Of a stretch of 64,000 nt of DNA, positions 56,588 to 64,000 are shown piece after piece. This stretch comes from Anodontia alba (lineage: Eukaryota; Mollusca; Bivalvia; Lucinida; Lucinidae): assembly GCA_964016985.1 (NCBI GenBank), contig OZ024823.1, forward strand, positions 27,087,095 through 27,151,094, in the 5' to 3' direction. The translations under genes and the position numbers were made by a program. The notes beneath the pieces were generated by a model. It ran no database searches, had not been told where the DNA came from, and saw only the letters and a program-made list of their open reading frames with translations. Numbering within the stretch: position 1 is the first letter of the stretch; every line of letters starts with the position of its first letter.

Positions 56588-57089
56588 TTTTGGTTTACAG
56601 TACACAGAATTGGAATTTGTGGCTAAAGCTAAGTGACCTATTCAAACTTCTCTTATTTCTCCATGAAAACAAACATTTTGCGTAATTGTGAGGTGTTTCT
56701 AGTGAATACCTACAAGTTTGAACAGCACAACATGTACATTACTTTTTGAAAAAAAAAAAATACAATACAAAAAAAAAACAAACAAAAAAAAAAACAAAAA
56801 CAAAAAAAAACCCATCAATTTTTGGTTAAAAAAAGAAGAGTTTCTTAATATATTAATCCTAAGTATTGGAAGAGACAGGCATGAGCAGCAGTGTAGATGC
56901 TGATCAGATGTGGCAATCTGTTCAGGGTCTACACTGTTTGTCACTACATGAGTAATTTTATGGGCACATCAACAGGTAGTTAAATGTAATTGTGAAATTT
57001 TTTTGGACAGGTATGGTAAGGAATTAAGGTGTTTCAATATTTAGAGTAAATATAATATTTAGAGCTCTGATATAAGGTTATTGAAATGT

Positions 57090-57290
57090 ACTTCCATAGC
57101 TCCAGATGAGGTGATTTTTCAACAAAAAATCACAGATATTTTTCTTATTTCTGCTCGAAAACATGTGTTGTGGGTACTCATTAGAAGTGCCTTGGTGAGG
57201 CACTTCTAATGAGTACCCACAATGTATGTTTTCATGCCAAAATAAGAAAAATATTTACCTGATAACCTCTTATCTAGAGTCTAGAGCTAG
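57090..57290. mobile_element. FB-1 palindromic MITE
   Basis: ATAGCTCCAGATGAGG left, CTTATCTAGAGTCTAGAGC right; inner arms GTGTTGTGGGTACTCATTAG and CTAATGAGTACCCACAATG, perfect around GCCTTGGTGAGGC. Confidence 0.78.
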
Positions 57291-57674
57291 GTACATCATT
57301 AGTGAAATTGTAATATTTTTATCCTCATTTGACTCTCTGAACAATTGATTTGAGATGTATTTTGAGATGTTTTTCAGAAATTATGCAATTAGAGTTTGTT
57401 TTGATATCTTAAAAGCAGAGAAATGTGTACACGTGCTGACATTTGAGCAGATAATAACATAAAAATGAACTCAGATAAAAATGTTATATTTTCCCTGAAT
57501 ATTGAACCTTAACTCCTTACCATACTTCTCCTAAAATTTGATTGTCTATTTGTTAATGTCTAAAATCAACAGGATGAGTGGCAAACAGTGTAAATCCTGA
57601 TTAGATTAGATCACAAAGTCTGTGGCATCGGATCTTTGTTTATACTGTTTGATGAGGCCTACCTGTCCCAGTAT

Positions 57675-57870
57675 TTAGGGTTAACCAGTCACAGCTGCAG
57701 CATAAAACATTTTCAGATATTTTTTTTATTTTCTTGAAGAAAATAAGTCTTGATATTTTATGTGAATCATCTGCCAAGCAGATGATTCACATAAAATGTC
57801 GACTTATTTTCTCTGAAAAATAATTCAAAAACCGTTGACTGCTACAAATTCACTTGGCCCTTTAGGGTTT
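57675..57870. mobile_element. FB-2 palindromic MITE
   Basis: CCAGTCACAGCTGCAG left; GGCCCTTTAGGG right; perfect inner palindrome GTGAATCATCTGCCAAGCAG with its inverse. Confidence 0.65.
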
Positions 57871-58060
57871 AATAGTGTAAATGACACTTCCTGGAATCTG
57901 TCCGGACTGAAGGCTTCAAAGGCTTGGGGTTGCTGAGCTGCAAGTATCAGGCCACAGACCAGGCAAACTGGAATACAAGCATGATGCATGGCCTAAGTCA
58001 TTGTGAATTGGGACTATGGACATATATCAGATGGATGTTTGCTATACATTAAGACATTTT

Positions 58061-58341
58061 TATGTCCTCCAACCTATGGGGAGGGGTACATATTGATTTT
58101 GTTGCAGTTCCCGTTGGTGTTGGCTTGGAGTTGGTGTCAGCATGACACTTTCTTGTCTGCACAATATCTTGTGAACCGGTGGTTGGATTCTTACCAAATT
58201 TTCATGGATATATTATTGGGACGTAAGAAATATCTGTTTAGATTTTGGTGACCATGACCTAATTTTCAAGGTTACAGCAGTAGAAAAACCTAAAATTCAC
58301 GGTTGGGGGACATCTGTTTTCTCTGAAAACACCGTTACTAG
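58061..58341 (+). mobile_element. HINE-like element ending CTAG|TT
   Basis: Header TATGTCCTCCAACCTATGGG with GAGGGGTACATA. Near the end GTTGGGGGACA (inverse of the header), hairpin TGTTTTCTCTGAAAACA, then CCGTTACTAG|TT. No tandem core in this short copy. A second header type (ACCTCACCTGAGGTCAGCC) follows at about 58,398. Confidence 0.75.
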
Positions 58342-58652
58342 TTCTCCTTTGAAAATGATGTTTGAGCATATTTTTTTTTTTTTTCTGTTTTTGTTACCTC
58401 ACCTGAGGTCAGCCAAAGGCTTGGGATGAGCTTTCATGACCATGTTGTCCATCATCCATCCATCCACACATTTGAATACTCTCTTTTCTGAAACCTATGA
58501 AGTTTCCTTTGGAGACAATATGCATGAAATGGTCAAAGGATATTATTTACATAAATCTCTTCCTCCTCTTCCGAATTTGCTCAGAGAGTGGTAAAGGTTA
58601 AAGTAATATGATAAAGGAGTGTATGATTATAACTTGTATGTTGTGATTACAG

Positions 58653-58769
58653 TTTCGACTGAAGAACTGTGGTCTCAGGTATCCCATGTATCTGGTGGAG
58701 AACTATGGTTCCATGCAGCATTTTAGTTTGCCAGAGAAGACAATCAAGCAGGCTATCACTAATACACAG
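58653..58769 (+). CDS. MUS81: MUS81 coding exon 14
   Basis: Acceptor GTGATTACAG|TTTCGA, donor ACACAG|GTAATA; 39 codons, phase 0 to 0. It encodes [19 protein letters not shown], then [14 protein letters not shown], matching human FRLKRCGLERRVYLVEEHG and LPESTLLQAVTNTQ of the nuclease domain. Confidence 0.96.
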
Positions 58770-59447
58770 GTAATAGAAAAACAAACAACTTGAATGTTCA
58801 TTAGCATAACACCTACCAATATGGAGTGTAGTTAATCCTTGTCACTAAAATAATCCAGAGGTTTCAAGGGGCGGGTGGTTGGTTGGCTTGAGGAGTCCTA
58901 CTTTGACGCAAACCTTAATCTCCAGAAAGGAGCACATCCCTTCATTCAAGGGGCTTTGATAGTGGAGGCAGTGTATTTTCAAACAAATCGAGATATACTT
59001 ATTTTCAAGGTCAGTCAATAAACTTAACCTCCAAACTCAGATCAGCTGCATTTCACTATTTTCCATTCGGATGTTTTTTTTTTTTTTTTGTTTTTTGGTC
59101 TCACCCTGCCAGATCTGATAGACCTGTGGTGACCATGTGAACTCAACCTTAACAACTTTGGTGATAAATATGAACAGAATGAGATATGAATCACAAGAGT
59201 GATAAAATTCAGCCAGCATTGCGTGCATTTCTGTGCTAATCTCTTAGAGCTATTGTATTTAAGTCAGTACCATTGGAAGTTCTACACAAAGTGATTCAAA
59301 TGAATGTAACAATATATGCTGGAATGACCAAAATCAGAAAAAAATATTTCTCTGGCAATTCTTTATTGACTCTGTGTTTGAGTAATCAAAATAACTTTTG
59401 AACCATAATTATCAAAAATGCTCAGATGCCAACTATTGACCTTTAAC

Positions 59448-59634
59448 CTTCTGAGGTAAGGTATCATTGGATGACATTTTAAATGTTCTTATTCCTTTTT
59501 CTAAAAACAGGAATTGAGAAATTTCAAATTTCTGCAAAGGAAGTCAGTTTGAATGAAATCTCAATCCCTGTCTTCAGGGAACAGTATAACTCGTTCACTG
59601 CCAGTCAGTTTGCCTAGAGAGTGCTAAAGGTTAA
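59448..59634. mobile_element. PB-B MITE sharing its right TTAA with the next element
   Basis: Left TTAACCTTCTGAGG; right GAGAGTGCTAAAGGTTAA, matching the complement of the family start TTAACCTTTACCACTCTC. Interior worn. Confidence 0.55.
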
Positions 59635-59842
59635 CTACTGCCTTGCTGAATAAATTAAGATGTCACACCCACTTTTAATTTCCAGCCAATCAGATTACTT
59701 GATCCAGGTTTTTGATAGAAATTCACATATTTAATGGCAAACAGTGCATATCCAGATCAGTTGGCTTCTTCAGGAGCCAACTGATCTGGATCTGCACTGT
59801 TTGCTAAGACATGGCATGTGTGTTCAGCAAGAAAAGGGTTAA
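59631..59842. mobile_element. PB-A piggyBac-like MITE, TTAA-flanked
   Basis: TTAACTACTGCCTTGCTGAA and CAGCAAGAAAAGGGTTAA; perfect core CAGTTGGCTTCTTCAGGAGC. Confidence 0.8.
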
Positions 59843-59872
59843 ACCATATTTTCTTTTTTATTACTGTTTTAG

Positions 59873-59968
59873 GTTATTGATGGCTTCCAAGTGAAACAAA
59901 CAAAAGATTCAAAGGAAACAGTAGCGTTTCTTACAGTAATGACAAGATACCTACAGAGTAGTTTCAGG
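59873..59968 (+). CDS. MUS81: MUS81 coding exon 15
   Basis: Acceptor ACTGTTTTAG|GTTATT, donor TTCAGG|GTATGT; 32 codons, phase 0 to 0. VIDGFQVKQTKDSKETVAFL matches human VIDGFFVKRTADIKESAAYL near the end of the nuclease domain. Confidence 0.96.
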
Positions 59969-60122
59969 GTATGTCAGAAGCTTTAGACACAGCTCCAGAT
60001 AAGACAGGATATTCAGATAATATTTTTCTTACTTCTGCACGAAAACATATTTGCAAGGCTCTATTAACAAATACCCACAGCATATGTTTTCATGGGGAAG
60101 TAAGAATAATATCAATACTTCA

Positions 60123-60365
60123 GGGCCCAGTTGTTCAAAACTAATAATGCAGTTAGTTAACTTATCGTTAAAACTTCGATCATTAAATATCAGCATATAT
60201 GCTAATATTTTTGCTAGAAAAATGTGAGTAGCTTTTGCATTAGCAAAAGCTACTCACATTTGTTCAGCAAAAATACCTGTGAATTAGATATTGTACTTAC
60301 TAGAACAGTTAATATTTTGACCACTAATGAGCTCATTAAGCTAACGATGCTTTGAACAACTGGGC
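60123..60365. mobile_element. FB-3 MITE, following half of an FB-1 MITE
   Basis: GGGCCCAGTTGTTCAAAAC left; GCTTTGAACAACTGGGC right; perfect core TGAGTAGCTTTTGCATTAGC. To its left, 59,993-60,115 is an FB-1 copy (ACAGCTCCAGATAAGAC) lacking its right end. Confidence 0.75.
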
Positions 60366-60372
60366 AACTGTG

Positions 60373-60470
60373 AAGTGTACACGTTGCTGAGTAGTTAGCG
60401 TCTTGACTTTGGATCATGAGGTAGCAGGTTTGAATCCTGCTGGAGGTGGAATTTAGGTCATGACAGTATT
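60373..60470 (+). mobile_element. tRNA-derived SINE head, third family
   Basis: TTGCTGAGTAGTTAGCG (A-box) and GTAGCAGGTTTGAATCCTGC (B-box within a T-arm that can pair) look tRNA-like. The acceptor stem does not pair, so a SINE head is more likely than a tRNA gene. Confidence 0.55.
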
Positions 60471-60857
60471 GCATTTCATTATCACCCTTCCATTGTCTTG
60501 ATATGACTTACATAATGTTGAGTACCTACAACATCTGCTTTTATAAAGAAGTAAGTAAAAGTACACAGGCTATAATGTAAAGACTACAAAATTGCTTGAC
60601 TGTGAGCTTATAGGGGTATGTGCTGTAATTATGTCAGATAATGTATATATAGTTGGACATCATTAGAATCAACAGGTTGACTTTGATACGGTTCTTCAAA
60701 CTGTTTTTCTGGAGAAAAAAACAATAACAACAAAAAAAAACAACAAAAAAATCTTTAAAATAGCATTAATTTACCTACAGCCCTGTAACCATATCCATGA
60801 TATTTGAGTTATATCAGGGATTAGTAGAAGTAAATACTTCCTTATCTCACTTATTAA

Positions 60858-61052
60858 ATAGCTCCAGATGAGGCCCCTTTTTCAGCCCAAAACTACTGAT
60901 ATTTTTCTTATTTCTTCATGAAAACAAATGTTGTGGTACTCATTAGAAGTGCCTCACCAAGGCACTTCTAATGAGTACCCACAACATATGTTTTCGTGGA
61001 GAAATGAGAAAAATGTTATGTGAATACCCATTCTTATCTGAAGCTGTGGTAT
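60858..61052. mobile_element. FB-1 palindromic MITE, well preserved
   Basis: ATAGCTCCAGATGAGG left; CTTATCTGAAGCTGTG right; inner arms TACTCATTAGAAGTGCCTC and GGCACTTCTAATGAGTACC. Confidence 0.78.
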
Positions 61053-61169
61053 TACACAAGTTGATATGTGTATGCATGTTAATGACATTGGATCAGGAAA
61101 TCATTTTGAAACAAATTGGGCAATGTCACGGGAAAATGTACTTAAGAGCAGGAATCAAGATAAGAAAAG

Positions 61170-61279
61170 AACTGATTAGACTTTGGTGACCTTGAGCTAA
61201 TTTTCAAGGTCACAGCAGTAGAAAAACTGAAAAGTTATAGTGTGGGGACATCTATTTTCTCTGAAAACACTGTTACTAG
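61170..61279 (+). mobile_element. HINE-like 3' end, CTAG|TT
   Basis: GACTTTGGTGACCTTGAGC on, then GTGGGGACATCTATTTTCTC, TGAAAACACTGTTACTAG|TT. It matches the last ~110 bp of the elements at 27,544 and 58,341; the 5' part is missing. Confidence 0.7.
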
Positions 61280-61355
61280 TTCACAATTGCTTTCCTTTTA
61301 TGGTACCTGAAAAAATGGCTTTTAAAAACTGATGAATGCTTTAGACAGGTGGCCT

Positions 61356-61551
61356 TTAACTCTAGTCCTGCAGAACCCGGATATGTCCTCCCTTTGCAAA
61401 CAGATCAGTTGGCTTCTTCAGAAGCCAACTGATCTGGATCTGCACTGTTTGCCATTAAATATGTGAATTTATATCAACGATCTGGATCAAGTAATCTGAT
61501 TGGCTGAAAATGGGCATGGCATATTAATTTATTCAGCAGGACAAGGGTTAA
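61356..61551. mobile_element. PB-A piggyBac-like MITE, TTAA-flanked
   Basis: TTAACTCTAGTCCTGCAGAA and CAGCAGGACAAGGGTTAA; core CAGTTGGCTTCTTCAGAAGC. The left half is slightly shortened. Confidence 0.82.
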
Positions 61552-61636
61552 GCCAGGTTTGACTGCATTGTATCAAGGGCCACATGGAAGATTAGTACTA
61601 AATTACTTAATGTGTTACCCTCTATAAATAAAGTCG

Positions 61637-61664
61637 ATTATTATTATTATTATTATTATTAATA
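61637..61664. repeat. (TTA)n microsatellite
   Basis: A run of ATTATTATTATTATT, about 8 units. Confidence 0.85.
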
Positions 61665-61807
61665 AAAATTGATGTGACAGAGTTTTTTTTTTATTTTGAG
61701 AACCTCAGTTTTAAAAATTATAATTTAGCATGTCTATGATAGATCGCATTGGAATGATCTTTAAGATTTGATTATTCCGTTAATATGAAGACATTATATT
61801 CAGTCAC

Positions 61808-62089
61808 TTTAACCTTTACCACTCTCTGGGTAAATTCAGCAAATTACAAATAAACCATTTTTCACTTATTTGTCCCAGAAAATAGGTTTTGACATTTCAT
61901 GCAGATTGTCTGTGAAGGAGATGGTTTGCATGAAATGTAAGATTTCTGATGAAATTCTTATTTTTCCCAGACAGAAGGCTTTTGTATTTCTCTGAATAAG
62001 AAAAAGAATTTTCCCAGAAAATAGGATTTGACATTTCATGCAAATTGTCTCCTAAGGAGATTACATGAAACAGTAAATCCTGTTTTCTG

Positions 62090-62121
<32 letters not shown>

Positions 62122-62266
62122 AAGGCTTTATATATTTCACACAAAATGTCTCCTAAGGATACACAAATTGTCTCTTAAGAAGACAATTTGCACAAAATGT
62201 CATATCCTATTTTCTGAGAAAAATAAAAAAAACTGCCAAAAGTTCTATCTGGCATGCTAAGTGTTA
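61808..62266. mobile_element. PB-B MITE with serially repeated arms
   Basis: Starts TTAACCTTTACCACTCTCTG; ends GGCATGCTAAGTGTTAA. The arm GACATTTCATGCAGATTGTC and relatives recur at about 61,888, 62,029 and 62,125, with inverses at 61,926 and 62,180. Poly-A about 62,090-62,113. Confidence 0.6.
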
Positions 62267-62335
62267 ACACATTAGTAAATGATGACAACAAATGTCTTCC
62301 AATATAAATTGACCCATTCTTCTGTTTGTTTCCAG

Positions 62336-62461
62336 GATAAGACATTGTATGCCGCAAGTCTGGAAGATCTGAAGGAGTATTGTGGTACCTTTAACATTAA
62401 TGACAGTGAACAGAGGCTGGCAACATTTGAGGAATTTAATCAGGGTTCTGTGAAAACTAAG
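62336..62461 (+). CDS. MUS81: MUS81 coding exon 16 (last exon in window)
   Basis: Acceptor TTGTTTCCAG|GATAAG, donor ACTAAG|GTTAGG; 42 codons, phase 0 to 0. YAASLEDLKEYCGTFNIND is followed by LATFEEFNQGSVKTK, matching human LLTFSDFNAGAIKNK at the end of the nuclease domain. The C-terminal helix-hairpin-helix that should follow is beyond 64,000. Confidence 0.94.
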
Positions 62462-62510
62462 GTTAGGCTTTACTTAGATAAGGCTGAGAATCATAGCTGA
62501 AAGTTCCACT

Positions 62511-62617
62511 GTCTGGTCGGCCTCAGTGGCTCTGTTGTATGTCCAGCTGAGATTGGCTTACAGTTGGGCAAGGCCTGCTATCCTTGTAGCAGGTAAGGGT
62601 AAAGGGGGAATGTTTTT
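62511..62617 (+). mobile_element. SINE fragment (relative at ~34,376-34,550)
   Basis: GGTCGGCCTCAGTGGCTCTG (A-box-like head), then GATTGGCTTACAGTTGGGCA and CTATCCTTGTAGCAGG. The 34,376 copy shares GATATTGGCTTACAGTTTGG. It is cut by the HINE-like element at 62,618. Confidence 0.55.
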
Positions 62618-64000
62618 AGCTCACTTGAGCTCTGCTCAGGATGAGCTATTGTGATCACTTTTTGTCCGTCGTCCGTCCGTCCAGATGTCCGTTTGTCCGT
62701 CCGTCCGTTAACATTTTCAAACAACTTCTCCTCTGAAGCCGCTGAGCCAATTTTGCACAAATTTCATACGGAGCCTCCTTAGGGTAGGGGAACGAAACAT
62801 TGCTAAAATGGTTGCGGTCCGTTGACCAAGATGGCCGCCACGCCCATATATGGTAAAAACCTTAAAAAATCTTCTTCTCCAGAACCGAGAATGCCTTGGG
62901 GCTGAACCTTTGCAGGAATCATCGGGGACGGGAGGTCTACCAAAATCGCTAAAGGAATTGTCGTATGTTGACGTTTGACCTTTTTACGGCAAGGTCAAGT
63001 TTGCTGCCCTATGCATTTGTATGGGAAAAACCTTTAAAAATCTTCTTCTCAAAAACCAAGCATGCCTTATGGTTGAATCTTTGCATATATCACTGGGAAC
63101 AGAAGGGCTACCAAAATTGCTAAAATAATGATTGTACATTGACATTTGACCTTTTTACGGGAAGGTCAGTTTTGCTTCCTTATGCATTTGTATGGGAAAA
63201 ATGTTCAGAATTTCAAACAATTTCTCCTCTGGAGCCTCTGGGCCAATTTTGCTCAAATTTTATATGGAGCCTCCTTAGGGTGGGGGAACAAAAAATTGCT
63301 AAAATGGTCGCGGTCCGTTGACTATGATGGCCGCCGCGCCCATATATGGTAAAAACCTTTAAAAATCTTCTTCTCTAGAACCGAGGATGCTTTGGGGCTG
63401 AATGTTCGCATAAATCATCGGAGACAAGGGGTCTACCAAAGTTGCTAAAATAGTGGTCATATTTTGACATTTGACCTTTTTACGGCAAGGTCAAGTTTGC
63501 TTCCTTATGCATTTGTATGGGGAAAAACATTTAAAAATTTTATTCTCCAAAACCGAAGATGGCTTGTGGCTGAATCTTTGCATATATCATCTGGAACAGG
63601 CGGTCTACCAAAGTTACTCAAATAATTGTCATACATTGACATTTAACATTTTATGGCGAGGTCAAGTTTGCTTCTGTATGCATTTGCATGGGCCCCATAC
63701 ATTTGTATGGAAAAAATGTTGATAATTTCAGATGGCTTTTCCTCTGAAGTCTCCAGGCCAGTGTTGCTCAAATTTCATGCGGCGCCTCCGTGGGCAGGAG
63801 AATGAAAGATTGTTAAAATGGGTTTGGTCTATTGATCAAAATGGCTGCCATGCCCATATATGGTAAAAACCTTTAAAAATCTTCTTCTCCATAACCAAAT
63901 AAGCCCTGGGTCCTAATCTTTGCACAAATTATGGGGGACAGGAGATCTACCCAAATTGCTAAAATGATGGTTCTATGTTGATATTTGACCTTTTTACCTC
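62618..64000 (+). mobile_element. HINE-like element with higher-order repeats, runs off the edge
   Basis: Header AGCTCACTTGAGCTCTGCTC with CAGGATGAGCT, then GTCCGTCGTCCGTCCGTCC and a long repeat array. CCATATATGGTAAAAACC recurs at 62,847, 63,341 and 63,854 (494 and 513 bp apart), and each large unit holds shorter related units marked TTTGACCTTTTTACGGCAAG. It shares the header type with 49,928. Confidence 0.75.

Noticed and set aside
60373..60470. tRNA gene
   Set aside because: The T-arm looks good, but the acceptor and anticodon stems do not pair.

Overview
This is a eukaryotic, intron-rich, AT-rich window. The mix of dispersed families (tRNA-derived SINEs, palindromic MITEs, 'CCGTCCGTC'-headed elements with ~150-bp tandem cores, decayed LINE, hAT and mariner copies) suggests a mollusc, most likely a bivalve; that assignment is an inference. 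The one conserved cellular gene I can support is MUS81, the catalytic subunit of a structure-specific DNA endonuclease. It lies on the + strand, starts at 10,958 and runs off the right edge.

Layout. 1-7,020: no host gene. Two elements with hAT-type ends lie here (945-2032 and 2196-6231); the second carries a 5'-half hAT transposase gene on the - strand. 7,263-10,505: a decayed - strand LINE (apurinic-type endonuclease, reverse transcriptase with YADD, C-terminal zinc finger). 10,958-62,461: fifteen MUS81 coding exons whose phases join without a break, except that one small exon (helix-hairpin-helix part) was not found in the 9.2-kb first intron. The exons give the N-terminal domain, a winged-helix region, a long Ser/Pro/acidic linker with a possible SUMO-interacting motif, and the XPF-type nuclease core with ERKRxDD. 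The C-terminal helix-hairpin-helix exons lie beyond 64,000.

About 2.5 kb of coding sequence is spread over more than 51 kb. The introns are filled with mobile DNA, much of it resolvable to the base: palindromic MITEs flanked by TTAA (piggyBac-like, about ten copies of one family), MITEs beginning AGCTCCAGATAAG, pogo-like MITEs with TA ends, SINEs with 12-13-bp target duplications, a hAT element inside a SINE with a perfect 8-bp duplication, a mariner pseudogene, and two tandem 83-bp near-perfect palindromes.

The most interesting signal is a set of Helentron/HINE-like elements in the MUS81 introns. Each starts with a short hairpin followed by a GTCCGTCC tract. Several then carry a tandem core with a period of 146, 152 or 155 bp, an inverted copy of the header, a small hairpin, and a CTAG or CTTG end abutting TT. 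One of these (50,540-52,525) sits inside another; the neighbouring uninterrupted unit supplies the empty site and so fixes its ends. Around the nuclease exons there is also a decayed partial duplicate of exon 12.
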